Below, in pieces: positions 50,819 through 61,047 of a stretch of 64,000 bases of DNA; position 1 is the first letter of the stretch, and each line of letters begins with the position of its first letter. Made by a program: the position numbers and the translations under genes. Source of the DNA: Morganella morganii (GTDB lineage: Bacteria > Pseudomonadota > Gammaproteobacteria > Enterobacterales > Enterobacteriaceae); contig NZ_CP069157.1 of NCBI RefSeq assembly GCF_019243775.1, positions 1,116,001-1,180,000 of the forward strand, read 5' to 3'. The notes beneath the pieces are model-generated. The model was not told the DNA's origin and made no database searches. It worked only from the letters and a program-made list of their open reading frames with translations.

Positions 50819-51460
50819 ATGAATTTTACCCGGATTGACCTGAATACCTGGAATCGCAGGGAACATTTTGCCCTTTATCGTCAGCAGATTAAATGCGGAT
50901 TCAGCCTGACCACCAAACTCGATATTACCGCTTCGCGTACCGCACTGACGGAAACCGGTTATAAGTTTTATCCGCTGATGATTTACCTGATCTCCCGGGC
51001 TGTTAATCAGTTTCCGGAGTTCCGGATGGCAATGAAAGACAATGAACTGATTTACTGGGATCAGTCAGACCCGGTTTTTACTGTCTTTCATAAAGAAACC
51101 GAAACATTCTCCGTACTGTCCTGCCGTTATTTTCCGGATCTCAGCGAGTTTATGGCAGGTTATAATGCGGTAACAGCAGAACATCAGCATGATACCGGAT
51201 TGTTTCCGCAGGGAAATTTACCGGAGAATCACCTGAATATATCATCATTACCCTGGGTAAGTTTTGACGGATTTAATCTGAATATCACCGGAAATGATGA
51301 TTACTTTGCCCCGGTTTTTACGATGGCAAAGTTTCAGCAGGAAGGTGACCGCGTACTATTACCTGTTTCTGTACAGGTTCATCATGCAGTCTGTGATGGT
51401 TTTCATGCAGCAAGGTTTATTAATACACTTCAGATGATGTGTGACAACATACTGAAATAA
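50819..51460 (+). CDS. catA: Type A chloramphenicol O-acetyltransferase
   Basis: A 213-residue trimeric enzyme that inactivates chloramphenicol by acetyl transfer from acetyl-CoA. NTWNRREHFALYRQQIKCGF, YPLMIYLISRAVNQFPEFRM and the active-site VQVHHAVCDGFHAARF with the catalytic His are all present and intact. No transposon or integron parts flank it, so it looks like a resident chromosomal gene, as known in Proteeae. The upstream leader and hairpin suggest inducibility. Confidence 0.95.
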   Translation: MNFTRIDLNTWNRREHFALYRQQIKCGFSLTTKLDITASRTALTETGYKFYPLMIYLISRAVNQFPEFRMAMKDNELIYWDQSDPVFTVFHKETETFSVLSCRYFPDLSEFMAGYNAVTAEHQHDTGLFPQGNLPENHLNISSLPWVSFDGFNLNITGNDDYFAPVFTMAKFQQEGDRVLLPVSVQVHHAVCDGFHAARFINTLQMMCDNILK

Positions 51461-51482
51461 GTTAATTAATTCTGTATTTAAG

Positions 51483-51515
51483 CCACCGTATCCGGCAGGA
51501 ATGGTGGTTTTTTTT
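51483..51515 (+). terminator. Terminator after catA
   Basis: CCACC/GGTGG arms with a 15-base loop, followed by eight T. The stem is short and the loop large, so efficiency may be modest. Confidence 0.6.
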
Positions 51516-52025
51516 ATATTTTAACCGTAATCTGTAATTTCATTTCAGAATGGTTCAGGATCACTGTACGATAATGCCCCCGCAGTTTGGTAATACCCTT
51601 AATAAAAAAGGAAACAGCAAAGACTAACAGCAATAATAATAAAATAAGCAGTAACAATAATATTAATAACACCAGATATAATAATAATAGTATTTAAGAC
51701 ACAAGAAAGACTGCTGCGACAGTCATTTGGAACAACACCAAAATGCCGTAAAGGTAGTAGTAACAACACCAGTGAAAACATCACGACAGCATAGCGATAT
51801 GCCTGAGTGTGTTTAATTAAACAATAAATAAACCGCCATATATAACAGAAGATAGTATTCTGAATGGCATGCTTTTCTGTTCAGTATAAACATATCATCC
51901 CGGTTGGTATAAGGATGATATATAATAAGTTAAGCTGAACACGTATTTATTTTGGTTTTATTTTACAAATAAAGTAAGACGATCCGTTAAGTCAAAGCGG
52001 GGTATATTTATTATACCCCGCTTTT
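51516..52025. other. AT-rich non-coding region after catA
   Basis: About 510 bases, dominated by AAT/ATA-rich low-complexity sequence between 51600 and 51720. A hydrophobic 61-codon frame on the minus strand (51599-51784) arises from that composition and lacks a ribosome site. Just before the XRE gene end, GCGGGGTATA/TATACCCCGC arms (51997-52022) form a likely terminator for that leftward gene. Confidence 0.5.
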
Positions 52026-52598
52026 TTATTTGTCCGCCGGACGCGGGTAATGGATCAGATTATGCAGTGTCACAATGGTCTTACCGGGATTGGCGTAAGC
52101 GTGCGGGATATCCGCATAAAAGCGCAGGGATTCCCCGGCAGAAACGGTATGCCACTCATCCCCCAGCCGCAGTTGTAATGCACCTTCCAGCATAATGACA
52201 TGTTCGATAACCCCGGGTTCATGAGGGCCGGATTCACTGAGCGCCCCCGGCAGCAGGTCAATCTTCAGTAAATCCGTTTTCAGTTCATCATCAAACGGGA
52301 TCAGCGGTGTGACACGCATCCCGGAGCGGGTCTGTTCAAAGACCGGCAGTGTTGCAAACGAATGAAGCCCCGCCTGCACCTGCGGCTGTGCGCCTTCCAG
52401 AAAAACAGAGAAAGCGACATTGAAGCCGGTGGCGATTTTCCACAGCGTGGATACCGTCGGGCTGGATTGGCCGCGTTCAATCTGGCCGAGCATGGCTTTG
52501 CTGACGCCGGTCAGTTGTGCTGCCTGGCTGAGGCTCAGCCCGCGTTCGGCACGCAGTTGTTTAAAGGTCTCTGCAACAGCGGGTGTGATATCGTGCAT
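52026..52598 (-). CDS. XRE-family regulator with cupin domain
   Basis: A 190-residue regulator: an N-terminal helix-turn-helix (LSLSQAAQLTGVSKAMLGQI ERGQSSP) and a C-terminal cupin (EHVIMLEGALQLRLGDEWHT, then AGESLRFYADIPHAYANPG). Such proteins sense small ligands. It is divergent from a benzoate transporter, its likely target, across paired repeats. Confidence 0.88.
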   Translation of the reverse strand: MHDITPAVAETFKQLRAERGLSLSQAAQLTGVSKAMLGQIERGQSSPTVSTLWKIATGFNVAFSVFLEGAQPQVQAGLHSFATLPVFEQTRSGMRVTPLIPFDDELKTDLLKIDLLPGALSESGPHEPGVIEHVIMLEGALQLRLGDEWHTVSAGESLRFYADIPHAYANPGKTIVTLHNLIHYPRPADK

Positions 52599-52634
52599 AA
52601 ATTGTCATTATTCCGGGTAAATGTCATTGTCCGT

Positions 52635-52681
52635 TATAGCATCCGGTGATAGAGTCCGATCGTCTGCTATAACATCCGATG
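52635..52681. promoter_or_regulatory. Candidate operator pair for the XRE-cupin regulator
   Basis: TATAGCATCCGGTG (52635-52648) and TATAACATCCGATG (52668-52681) match at 12 of 14 bases and start 33 bp apart, three helical turns. They lie directly before benE. Confidence 0.5.
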
Positions 52682-52691
52682 GTGTGTTCCT

Positions 52692-53867
52692 ATGAGTAAG
52701 TTAACATTTTTTCGTGCCTTTTCTCCAGCAATGATGATGACAGGCCTGGTTGCGGTGCTGGTCGGCTATGCCAGTTCAGTGGCGATTATTCTGCAGGCGC
52801 TGGATGTGGCGGGGCTTGATACCGCACAAACCGGCGGCTGGCTGATGATGCTGGGGATCGGGATGGGGGTGACAACGATCGGGTTGTCGCTCTGGTATAA
52901 AATGCCGGTGCTGACCGCCTGGTCTACGCCGGGGATCGCGCTGCTGGTAACCAGTTTGTCCGGCGTGACCATCAATGAAGCCGTCGGCGTGTTTATTTTT
53001 GCCTCCGGACTGATGTTTCTGTGTGGCGTGACCGGTATTTTTGCCCGGCTGATGAATTATATCCCGCGCGCACTGGCCTCGGCGATGCTGGCCGGTATTC
53101 TGCTGCGTTTCGGGCTGACGGCGTTCGGTGCGCTGAATACCAGCTTTGTGCTGTGTGCCGCGATGATAGCCGCGTATGTGGTGATGCGGCGGATTTTCCC
53201 GCTGTACGCTATTATTGCTGCCCTGATCACCGGTATCACCGTGACCGGACTGAGCGGCGATCTGCATTTTGTCCGGGCCGGCAATGTGTTTGCGCTGCCG
53301 GAATTTGTGATGCCGTCATTTACCCTGACGTCCCTGATCAGTGTCGGCATTCCGTTTTTTATTGTGTCGCTGGCCTCGCAGAATGCGCCGGGGATTGCGA
53401 TTTTACAGGCTAACGGTTATCCGCCGCACACCTCTGTGCTGCTGAGCTGCTCGTCGCTGGCGGCTATCCTGCTGGCACCGTGGGGCGGGTTCAGTATCTG
53501 CATTGCGGCGATCACCGCCGCGATTTGCATGGCACCGGATGTGCACCCGGATCCGGCGCGGCGTTATACCGCAGCTGTCTGGGCGGGGATATTTTATCTG
53601 CTGGCGGGGATTTTCGGCGGCGCGGTTTTTATGCTGTTCAATGCCTTTCCGGCGGTTCTGATACAGATCCTGGCTGGGCTTGCTCTGCTGACCACGCTGA
53701 TGAACAGCCTGCATCAGTCGCTGGCAGATGAAAAAGGGCGGGATGCGGCGATTATCTGTTTTCTGCTGACGGCATCGGGTATTACGCTGCTGGGTATCAG
53801 CTCAGCTTTCTGGGGATTGCTGGCGGGCATTGTGGTGCATCAGATTATGGCAATACGCAGGGGCTGA
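52692..53867 (+). CDS. benE: BenE-family benzoate/H+ symporter
   Basis: A 391-residue integral membrane protein with about 12 transmembrane segments. SAVAIILQ-like SSVAIILQALDVAGL, TAWSTPGIALLVTSL and ASQNAPGIAILQANGYPPHT are typical of BenE/YdcO. It may import benzoate or a related aromatic acid. The hairpin CGGAATGT/ACATTCCG (53879-53898) just after the stop lacks a T run. Confidence 0.88.
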   Translation: MSKLTFFRAFSPAMMMTGLVAVLVGYASSVAIILQALDVAGLDTAQTGGWLMMLGIGMGVTTIGLSLWYKMPVLTAWSTPGIALLVTSLSGVTINEAVGVFIFASGLMFLCGVTGIFARLMNYIPRALASAMLAGILLRFGLTAFGALNTSFVLCAAMIAAYVVMRRIFPLYAIIAALITGITVTGLSGDLHFVRAGNVFALPEFVMPSFTLTSLISVGIPFFIVSLASQNAPGIAILQANGYPPHTSVLLSCSSLAAILLAPWGGFSICIAAITAAICMAPDVHPDPARRYTAAVWAGIFYLLAGIFGGAVFMLFNAFPAVLIQILAGLALLTTLMNSLHQSLADEKGRDAAIICFLLTASGITLLGISSAFWGLLAGIVVHQIMAIRRG

Positions 53868-53974
53868 GTGTCAGGCTCCGGAATGTCTTAACATTCCGAT
53901 AAGGTATATAACGGCTTATATTATAGAGTGGGGATAATAAATCCCGCCGATGCTTATACCATTCCGGAGACACC

Positions 53975-54748
53975 ATGAGTTTACAGAATTACCGCGCGAC
54001 AGAGCGCCATTTCTGGCGCAGTATCGCGCAGGATGTCATCACCGTAAGTGATCGTGCAGAATGCTATCTGACACCGCTGCCGGTGCCTGTCTTTAACTAT
54101 ATCTATCTGCAGGCCGGTGCGGATAGTAATGAGTTCTCACTGGCACAGCAACCTTTCATGCCACATCACAAACCTCATTGCCTGGTGGCAGAGAAATCCG
54201 CGGCAGAAACACTGCACCCGCAGATTATGGCGGCGGGTTATGAGGCGGACGGTGAAACCAGTGCTATGCATCTGTCTGTTGATGAGTGGCTGCCGTCCTC
54301 TGTTCTTCCGGCCGGATGTGAGATCCGTGAGGTAAATGAGCAGCTTTCGTTGTGGGCGGAGCCGCTGGAAGCCGCTTTTCCGGCGGGAGAGAATGACGGG
54401 GAAGATGCTCCGGATTTTAGTATCGTCAGTGACTATATCAGCTATCATCAGCGGGCAATGGCAAACGGTGCTGAGCTGTATCATGCTGTTCTGTTGTGTC
54501 AGGGGAAACCGGTCAGCTGCATCACGCTGTCGTTGTCAGAATACGGCGCGCGGATTGATGATCTCGGAACTGTTCCTGCATATCAGGGCAACGGCTATGC
54601 CACACTGTTGCTGGATTATGCACTGATACTGTGCCGGAAGCGGTGTATCGGGGATTGTTATCTGGAAGCGTCGTCCGAAGGGTTGAGTCTGTATCAGAAG
54701 CTCGGTTTCCGCACATTGTTTAATTATCTGTTTTATGTGAAGGGATGA
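53975..54748 (+). CDS. GNAT-family N-acetyltransferase
   Basis: A 257-residue protein. The C-terminal 110 residues hold the GNAT acetyl-CoA site (LGTVPAYQGNGYATLLLDYA) and the final YQKLGFRTLFNYLFYV. The N-terminal half is divergent. GGAGACACC precedes the ATG. Substrate unknown. It is followed after three bases by the hydrolase gene, so the two are probably cotranscribed. Confidence 0.85.
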   Translation: MSLQNYRATERHFWRSIAQDVITVSDRAECYLTPLPVPVFNYIYLQAGADSNEFSLAQQPFMPHHKPHCLVAEKSAAETLHPQIMAAGYEADGETSAMHLSVDEWLPSSVLPAGCEIREVNEQLSLWAEPLEAAFPAGENDGEDAPDFSIVSDYISYHQRAMANGAELYHAVLLCQGKPVSCITLSLSEYGARIDDLGTVPAYQGNGYATLLLDYALILCRKRCIGDCYLEASSEGLSLYQKLGFRTLFNYLFYVKG

Positions 54749-54751
54749 AGA

Positions 54752-55687
54752 ATGCGTAAGGCTGCCGTCTGTGCACTGCTGGGTTGTCTGCTGATGGCGC
54801 CTGCAATGGCATCAGAAACACAAAATACCGGGGAAGAGACTGTCCGGACAGAAAACCTTGCCCGTCAGGATGGCAGTGCTGTTCATTACTACCTGCTGCA
54901 CCGGCAGGCGGAACCCACCCGCAAATTGCTGGTGCTGATTCAGGGCTCTGATTGTAACAGTGCTAAAAACAACCGTTTTATGGTGGATACTTTCGGTGGC
55001 GCGTTCCCGGACCATGACATTCTGCTGGTGGAGAAATACGGTATTACCGATGCGCTGCCTTTTAATGACCGCGATGGTGAGCGGGCAGACTGCCCGGCGG
55101 AAACCATGTTCAATGATTCTCTGTCGGTGCGGGTCAGCGACTATGCTGCGGTGCTCGACCGTCTGAAAGGGGAGTATGACACCGTGCTGCTGCTGGGCGG
55201 CAGTGAAGGGGCGACTGTTGCTGAACACACTGCGCTGGCATCACCGGCGGTTGACGCAGTGGTGGCTGTTAATGGCGGAGGGCGCTTTTTCCTGGATGAT
55301 GTCACGGACAGCTTCCGCAATAGTCCTCAGCCACTTGAGGAGTCTCAGTTAGCCGGTTTTCTGGCATTTACTGATGCGGTAAAACGCAATGAGGTGGAGA
55401 ACGATATGCTGGTCAGCCAGCACGGGATGCGCTGGTGGCGCGAATTTCTGGCGGCGGATGCGCAGCAGGTACTGAACGGGCAGACAAAACCGGTGCTGGT
55501 TATTCAGACGTTGAATGATACCAATGTCAGTGTCACATCGTTTAAGCAGATGCAGAAAGCGGTGGAGAACCCGGTGGTGACATTCAGAACCTTTGATAAT
55601 CTGGATCACTATTTTAAAGATACAGACGGAAACCGGCATACCGCGCAGATCCTCGCGGTTATCCGTGACTGGTACACCCGGCAGTGA
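54752..55687 (+). CDS. Secreted alpha/beta hydrolase
   Basis: A 311-residue protein with a cleavable signal peptide (MRKAAVCALLGCLLMAPAMA). VLIQGSDCNSAKNN forms the oxyanion region, LLLGGSEGATVAEH the Ser nucleophile elbow, QTLNDTNVS a candidate acid and NLDHYFKD the His. Likely periplasmic esterase or peptidase of the same broad fold. Cotranscribed with the GNAT gene. Confidence 0.8.
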   Translation: MRKAAVCALLGCLLMAPAMASETQNTGEETVRTENLARQDGSAVHYYLLHRQAEPTRKLLVLIQGSDCNSAKNNRFMVDTFGGAFPDHDILLVEKYGITDALPFNDRDGERADCPAETMFNDSLSVRVSDYAAVLDRLKGEYDTVLLLGGSEGATVAEHTALASPAVDAVVAVNGGGRFFLDDVTDSFRNSPQPLEESQLAGFLAFTDAVKRNEVENDMLVSQHGMRWWREFLAADAQQVLNGQTKPVLVIQTLNDTNVSVTSFKQMQKAVENPVVTFRTFDNLDHYFKDTDGNRHTAQILAVIRDWYTRQ

Positions 55688-55719
55688 TTCTTTGCTGATT
55701 GCAGGAAAATAAAGAAACA

Positions 55720-55741
55720 AACGCCCGTTAAAACGGGCGTT
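55720..55741. terminator. Terminator between hydrolase and uspF
   Basis: AACGCCCGTT/AACGGGCGTT arms with a two-base loop; T residues are sparse on both sides. The genes converge here, so it may serve both. Confidence 0.6.
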
Positions 55742-55761
55742 CAGTCAGGCGCTGCCGCGTA

Positions 55762-56196
55762 TCAGCGGACAACCAGAACCGAGGTATGGGCGTAGCGTAC
55801 AACCGCTGCGGCGTTGGAGCCGAGCAGATAGGTGGACATATCCGGGCGGCGTGAGCTGATGACAATCAGGTCGCTTTCCAGAGTATCCGCCAGTTTCAGA
55901 ATCTGATCTTTCGGTGAGCCGGAAACCACATGCAGTTCAAACTGCTCTGCAGGCAGATTAAAATCACTGACCATCTTCGCCAGTTGTTCTTTGGCGCTGT
56001 CCAGAATTTCATCTTTTTCCGGCAGAGTTGCGGCATAGGCAATACCGAAAGAGGCAAAGTGAGAGAATGACGGGATCACCGCTATAAAGTGAATTTTGGC
56101 ATTTTCAAATTTGGCTAATGTCTGAATCGTCGGGATCACCTCGCGGGTCAGCCCGGTTTCGGAAATATCGATTGGAACTATAATCGTTTTATACAT
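55762..56196 (-). CDS. uspF: Universal stress protein UspF
   Basis: A 144-residue UspA-fold protein close to E. coli UspF: MYKTIIVPIDISETGLTREV at the start, GSPKDQILKLADTLESDLIV with the nucleotide-binding loop, and LLGSNAAAVVRYAHTSVLVV at the end. These small ATP-binding proteins are induced by stress and affect adhesion and survival. Confidence 0.9.
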   Translation of the reverse strand: MYKTIIVPIDISETGLTREVIPTIQTLAKFENAKIHFIAVIPSFSHFASFGIAYAATLPEKDEILDSAKEQLAKMVSDFNLPAEQFELHVVSGSPKDQILKLADTLESDLIVISSRRPDMSTYLLGSNAAAVVRYAHTSVLVVR

Positions 56197-56328
56197 ACAT
56201 ACCTCGCAATCTGAAAGCCGGCAAATAAGTTAGTAGTAATAGTAACCTGCGTAATGAGCACTATACGTGAAAACGATCAAAATTCACAAATAAACCCCTT
56301 AACGGAGCTTAATTGTGTGATGTGGTGA

Positions 56329-56676
56329 CTAACTGAAAATAAAACGGTCGGATTTATCATCCAGAACCTGTTTCAGCAGTGCACTCAGTGTACCGGCAGG
56401 GCAGTCCGGATAAGGCTGCCATTTGTTGTTATCCACATAAAAAAGCTGCCAGTTATCATCAGCTTCTGACCAGGTCAGTCTGGCAATTTGTTTTTCAATG
56501 GTTTGCGGGGTGCCGCACGGGCAGACGAGTTGTTTCTGATAAATCAGTATGTTGTTATTGTCCGTACGGTACTGAACATCGAACTCATCGGGGATATGAC
56601 CATTCGGATACAGGCGCTCAGTGAACAGGCGCATGTTCTGCTTTATTTGCTGTGTCTGAACTGAATTAAATTCCAT
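56329..56676 (-). CDS. DUF3024 protein
   Basis: A 115-residue protein with Cys residues in LVCPCGTP and the DDNWQLFYVDNNKWQPYP segment typical of DUF3024. The function is unknown. It is separated from uspF by about 130 bases and from crr by about 285 bases. Confidence 0.75.
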   Translation of the reverse strand: MEFNSVQTQQIKQNMRLFTERLYPNGHIPDEFDVQYRTDNNNILIYQKQLVCPCGTPQTIEKQIARLTWSEADDNWQLFYVDNNKWQPYPDCPAGTLSALLKQVLDDKSDRFIFS

Positions 56677-56903
56677 AGCATTACCATTTTGTGACGAACG
56701 AAAATGAAAACTTCCCGTTTATCCCGCCTGTGGTTCCGGCGGATCCGGCCGTATCAGGCAGTGCGTAATCTGCGTAAATTGCGGACCGTCACGGGAGATC
56801 ATGTTAGCGCATTTCACTGAGGTGAGAAATACTTTTCCGGTAATTTCCGGACAACAGGCAGGGGATAATACAACAGAATTAATCAATCAAAGGAAAACGG
56901 ACG

Positions 56904-56932
56904 AAAAAAACGGCTTCCGCAGAAACCGTTTT
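56904..56932 (-). terminator. Terminator of the ptsHI-crr operon
   Basis: On the minus strand, AACGGTTTC and GAAGCCGTT arms, slightly imperfect, followed by seven T. It lies about 30 bases after the crr stop. Confidence 0.8.
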
Positions 56933-56961
56933 TCAGTGTACAGACTGTGATGCAGAAGCCG

Positions 56962-57471
56962 TTATTTTTTGATTTTGATGACAACGGTTTCGCCGACAGT
57001 GACCGGACCGGTCATTTTGGTCATCTCTTTGATTTCATCCATATTGGAGATAACCACCGGAGTCAGGGTGGATTTGGCTTTCTCTTCGAGAAGCGCCAGA
57101 TCGAATTCAAGTACCAGGTCGCCTTTTTGTACGCGCTGGCCTTCTTCCGCAATACGTTTGAAGCCTTCACCTTTCAGTTCAACAGTGTCGATCCCGAAGT
57201 GAACAAACAGTTCAATCCCGCTGTCCGATTCAATGGAGAACGCGTGATTAGTTTCAAAAATTTTACCGATTGTACCGTCAACAGGGGCAACGATTTTATT
57301 CCCTGCCGGTTTGATAGCAATGCCATCGCCGACAATTTTTTCAGCGAAAACAACGTCAGGCACATCTTCGATATTCACAATCTCACCGGACAGCGGCGCC
57401 ACGATGTCAATCGTGCCGCTGTCTTTTTTATCATCCGAAACCAGCGACTTCAGTTTGTCAAACAGACCCAT
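56962..57471 (-). CDS. crr: PTS glucose-specific EIIA component
   Basis: A 169-residue EIIA-Glc. The phosphorylated His lies in [13 protein letters not shown], and another active-site His in [11 protein letters not shown]. It takes phosphate from HPr, passes it to the glucose permease and regulates adenylate cyclase and non-PTS permeases. Last gene of the pts operon. Confidence 0.97.
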   Translation of the reverse strand: MGLFDKLKSLVSDDKKDSGTIDIVAPLSGEIVNIEDVPDVVFAEKIVGDGIAIKPAGNKIVAPVDGTIGKIFETNHAFSIESDSGIELFVHFGIDTVELKGEGFKRIAEEGQRVQKGDLVLEFDLALLEEKAKSTLTPVVISNMDEIKEMTKMTGPVTVGETVVIKIKK

Positions 57472-57520
57472 GAATACTCTCCTAAATGTTGATACGGGAC
57501 CGGGCGTGAATTTGGCTTTC

Positions 57521-59245
57521 TCAGCACAGGGTTTTTTCTTTGGTGAAGGTTTCCACCAGTGCCATCAGTTCTGTTGCCGTCGGCTGAGCGAGTGCCTGTT
57601 CAGCCAGTGCTTTCGCATCTTCATAATGCGTATTGCGGATCAGTTTCTTGATACGCGGGATAGCAATAGAACTCATACTAAATTCATCTAAACCCATGCC
57701 CAGCAACAATAAAGTTGCACGTTCATCACCCGCCAGCTCACCACACATTCCGGTCCATTTCCCTTCCGCGTGGGAAGCGTCAATGACTTGTTTGATAAGG
57801 TTCAGCACCGCAGGAGACATCGGGTTGTAGAGATGGGAAATCAGCTCATTTCCGCGATCCACAGCCAGAGTATACTGCGTCAGGTCGTTGGTTCCAATAC
57901 TGAAAAAATCGACTTCTTTTGCAATGTGACGTGCATTAACTGCTGCCGCCGGGGTTTCCACCATGATACCAACTTCAATAGTTTCATCAAAAGGTTTCTG
58001 TTCATCCCGCAACTGCTGTTTCATTTCGTCCACTATCTTATTGAGTTCGCGGACTTCTTCGACGGAAATCACCATCGGGAACATGATACGCAGCTTTCCG
58101 AAAACTGAGGCACGTAAAATCGCGCGCAGCTGGGTGTCGAGAATTTCACGGCGATCCAGACAGATACGGATGGCACGCCAGCCGAGGAACGGGTTTTCCT
58201 CTTTCGGCAGATTCATATAAGGCAGGTCTTTGTCACCGCCGATGTCCATGGTGCGGACAATAATGGCTTCATCCGGCATTGCCTGAGCGACTTCTTTATA
58301 AGCGCGGAACTGTTCTTCTTCCGTCGGCAGCGAGTCGCGATCCATAAACAGGAATTCGGTGCGGTATAAACCGACACCTTCCGCGCCGTTGCGTTCGGCA
58401 CCCGGCATATCGCGCACGGTACCGATGTTGGCACAGACTTCCACCTGGTGACCATCGAGGGTGACAGCAGGCAGATCTTTGAGTTTTGCCAGTTCGGCTT
58501 TTTCCGCCAGATAGTCATCGCGCACTTCTTTCATGCGCTCAATGTCTTCTTCTGACGGATTGAGATAAATGGTGTTGTTGACCGCATCCAGGATCAGGTA
58601 ATCATCACTTTTGATATTTTCAGTGGCATTCCCGGTACCGACCACGGCAGGGATTTCCAGAGAGCGGGCCATGATGGAAGTGTGGGAGGTCCGGCCGCCG
58701 ATATCGGTGATAAAACCCAGCACTTTTTTCAGGTTCAGCTGTGCGGTTTCGGACGGTGTCAGGTCTTTGGAAACCAGAATCACTTCCTCAGCGATGGCGC
58801 TGAGGTCGATAATCGGCATGCCGAGAATATTTTTCAGCAGACGGTTACCGATGTCGCGGACATCGGCCGCGCGTTCTTTCAGATACTCATCATCCAGACC
58901 TTCCAGGGCGGTGGCCTGTTCTTCAATCACCTGGTGTACCGCGTAATCGGCGGTTTTTTTGCTTTTGATGATGTCAGTGATTTCATTTTCAAGCTCCTCG
59001 TCTTCGAGCAGCATGATATGACCTTCAAAAATTTCGGCTTTTTCCGCACCGAGATTTTTTTCAGCGGTTTCTTTGATGGCATTCAGCTGTGCGGACGCTT
59101 TGGCGCGGCCTTCAGTGAAACGCCGGATTTCAGCATCAATCTGCTCAGCAGAAATCGACTTCTGGCTGATAATGATAGGTTCTTCTTTGAGTAACAACGC
59201 TTTACCAAAAGCGATACCCGGTGAAACAGAGATTCCTGAAACCAT
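57521..59245 (-). CDS. ptsI: PTS enzyme I
   Basis: A 574-residue phosphoenolpyruvate-protein phosphotransferase. The active His is in [20 protein letters not shown], and the PEP-binding barrel shows [35 protein letters not shown] and the [18 protein letters not shown] segment. It starts the sugar phosphorelay by phosphorylating HPr. Confidence 0.98.
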   Translation of the reverse strand: MVSGISVSPGIAFGKALLLKEEPIIISQKSISAEQIDAEIRRFTEGRAKASAQLNAIKETAEKNLGAEKAEIFEGHIMLLEDEELENEITDIIKSKKTADYAVHQVIEEQATALEGLDDEYLKERAADVRDIGNRLLKNILGMPIIDLSAIAEEVILVSKDLTPSETAQLNLKKVLGFITDIGGRTSHTSIMARSLEIPAVVGTGNATENIKSDDYLILDAVNNTIYLNPSEEDIERMKEVRDDYLAEKAELAKLKDLPAVTLDGHQVEVCANIGTVRDMPGAERNGAEGVGLYRTEFLFMDRDSLPTEEEQFRAYKEVAQAMPDEAIIVRTMDIGGDKDLPYMNLPKEENPFLGWRAIRICLDRREILDTQLRAILRASVFGKLRIMFPMVISVEEVRELNKIVDEMKQQLRDEQKPFDETIEVGIMVETPAAAVNARHIAKEVDFFSIGTNDLTQYTLAVDRGNELISHLYNPMSPAVLNLIKQVIDASHAEGKWTGMCGELAGDERATLLLLGMGLDEFSMSSIAIPRIKKLIRNTHYEDAKALAEQALAQPTATELMALVETFTKEKTLC

Positions 59246-59367
59246 AATAATACCTTTGAGTTTACTGGGGGACGTACAGCAGCGGGCTGCGTGAGCGTAC
59301 CCGGAAACGGACTATCCCCGGCATGAGACGGTGGCCGGGGATCCTGACAGGTGAGGGCGGAAGGAGA

Positions 59368-59625
59368 TTACTCCAGTTCACCCATCAGTTTGACGAGGTG
59401 CTCTACTGCTTTCTGCTCATCTTCACCTTCTGCGGCGATAGTCACCACGGTGCCCTGTGTCAGACCCAGAGTCTGTAACTTGAACAGACTTTTGGCGCTG
59501 GCGCTTTTGCCGCCGGAAGTCAGGGTGATGTCAGAAGCGAAAGTTTTGGCTTCTTTGACAAACTGAGCCGCAGGACGGGTGTGCAGACCGTTAGGTGCAG
59601 TAATGGTGACTTCTTGCTGATACAT
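59368..59625 (-). CDS. ptsH: HPr phosphocarrier protein
   Basis: An 85-residue protein with the phospho-His in [15 protein letters not shown] and the regulatory Ser region [16 protein letters not shown]. First gene of ptsH-ptsI-crr. The gap to ptsI (122 bases) is of usual size. The 210 bases upstream of the ATG hold the operon promoters, which I could not resolve by eye. Confidence 0.98.
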   Translation of the reverse strand: MYQQEVTITAPNGLHTRPAAQFVKEAKTFASDITLTSGGKSASAKSLFKLQTLGLTQGTVVTIAAEGEDEQKAVEHLVKLMGELE

Positions 59626-59835
59626 AGCGTTACCTCATGTTTGGAATTTTTTATCGGCGGTTAATATTAAGACATATAACAGTAATCATAGCCGGAGCAA
59701 GTAAAATAGCACAACCCGAAGATTCGACATACGTATTTGGTGTCATTATTTTGAGCTGTGAAATAATTACTTTTTTAATACTAAACAACCGCACAAAAAT
59801 CATCCCGCAGAGTGTCAAACTTTGATCCGTTGCAC

Positions 59836-59862
59836 AAAAAAAGCACCCTTTGCGGGTGCTTT
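59836..59862 (-). terminator. Terminator of cysK
   Basis: AAGCACCC/GGGTGCTT arms with a five-base loop, followed on the minus strand by a run of T. Confidence 0.85.
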
Positions 59863-59901
59863 CGAGGTCAGGCAGGGCGGGGACTGAATCCGTTCAGTTG
59901 A

Positions 59902-60858
59902 TCAGTTTTCACTGATATCGGCGAACAGCGCAGTACTCAGATAACGTTCACCGGAAGACGGCAGGATCACCACGATATTTTTGCCCTTGAATTTATCTTC
60001 TTTCGCGAGACGTTCCGCAGCAATTACCGCCGCACCGGATGAAATACCGGCGAGAATACCTTCGCGCTCCATCAGTTTACGGGCGGTGGCGAAAGCATCT
60101 TCGTTGCTGACCAGCTCGACGCGGTCAATCAGGCTCAGATCCAGGTTACCCGGGATAAAACCGGCACCGATACCCTGAATTTTGTGCGGGCCCGGTTTGA
60201 TCTCTTCCCCGGCCAGTGCCTGGGTGATGACAGGGGAGCCTTCCGGCTCGACGGCCACGATAGTGACGTCTTTTTTCCCTTTGATGTTTTTCAGGTAACG
60301 GGCGATACCGGTGATGGTGCCGCCGGTACCGACACCGGCAACCACAACATCCACATTGCCGTCAGTGTCTTCCCAGATTTCCGGACCGGTGGTTTTTTCA
60401 TGGATCGCCGGGTTGGCCGGGTTGCTGAACTGCTGTAACACAATATAGCGGGACGGATCAGACGCGCTGATTTCATCGGCTTTTTCAATCGCGCCTTTCA
60501 TGCCTTTCGCGCCTTCGGTCAGTACCAGGTTGGCACCCAGGGCTTTCAGCAGTTTGCGGCGTTCGATACTCATGGTATCCGGCATGGTCAGGGTGAGTTT
60601 GTAACCACGGGCGGCAGCAACATACGCCAGTGCAATCCCGGTGTTACCGCTGGTCGGCTCGACCAGTTCCACACCCGGTTTCAGGATACCGCGCTTTTCC
60701 GCGTCCCAGATCATATTGGCGCCGATACGGCACTTGACGCTGAAACTCGGGTTACGGGATTCGACTTTCGCCAGGATATTGCCGTGACCGAAATGTTTGA
60801 GGCGCACCAGCGGTGTGTGACCAATGGTTAGCGAATTATCTTCATATATCTTACTCAT
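59902..60858 (-). CDS. cysK: Cysteine synthase A
   Basis: A 318-residue O-acetylserine sulfhydrylase. The PLP Lys is in [16 protein letters not shown], the substrate loop is [12 protein letters not shown], and the phosphate-binding loop is [14 protein letters not shown]. It makes cysteine from O-acetylserine and sulfide. Its place beside cysZ and upstream of ptsH is conserved in enterobacteria. CysB control is expected from the family; no CysB site was resolved. Confidence 0.97.
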   Translation of the reverse strand: MSKIYEDNSLTIGHTPLVRLKHFGHGNILAKVESRNPSFSVKCRIGANMIWDAEKRGILKPGVELVEPTSGNTGIALAYVAAARGYKLTLTMPDTMSIERRKLLKALGANLVLTEGAKGMKGAIEKADEISASDPSRYIVLQQFSNPANPAIHEKTTGPEIWEDTDGNVDVVVAGVGTGGTITGIARYLKNIKGKKDVTIVAVEPEGSPVITQALAGEEIKPGPHKIQGIGAGFIPGNLDLSLIDRVELVSNEDAFATARKLMEREGILAGISSGAAVIAAERLAKEDKFKGKNIVVILPSSGERYLSTALFADISEN

Positions 60859-60995
60859 CGGTTTTCCTTATAGGGTTATTCATAATCAGACTAAATATAA
60901 AACCACATTACCCGCTGACCGGCGGAAAGGAAATACATAATCGGCATATCCTTATAACCGGACAGACGATCAATAGCGAAAAAGTATAAGGAGCA

Positions 60996-61028
60996 AGAAA
61001 ACGGCAGGGCAGTGTGATAACCGCCCTG
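60996..61028 (-). terminator. Terminator of cysZ
   Basis: GCAGGGC/GCCCTGC arms with a 12-base loop, followed on the minus strand by CGTTTTC. Confidence 0.65.
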
Positions 61029-61047
61029 CACGGAAGGGGGTTGCGGA

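Noticed and set aside
51599-51784. Hydrophobic 61-codon frame on the minus strand after catA
   Set aside because: It is a product of AAT/ATA low-complexity sequence, has no ribosome site and shows no family features.
45849-56700. Insertion sequences or integron parts that could have brought in catA
   Set aside because: No transposase, attC-like site or flanking repeat is visible around catA.
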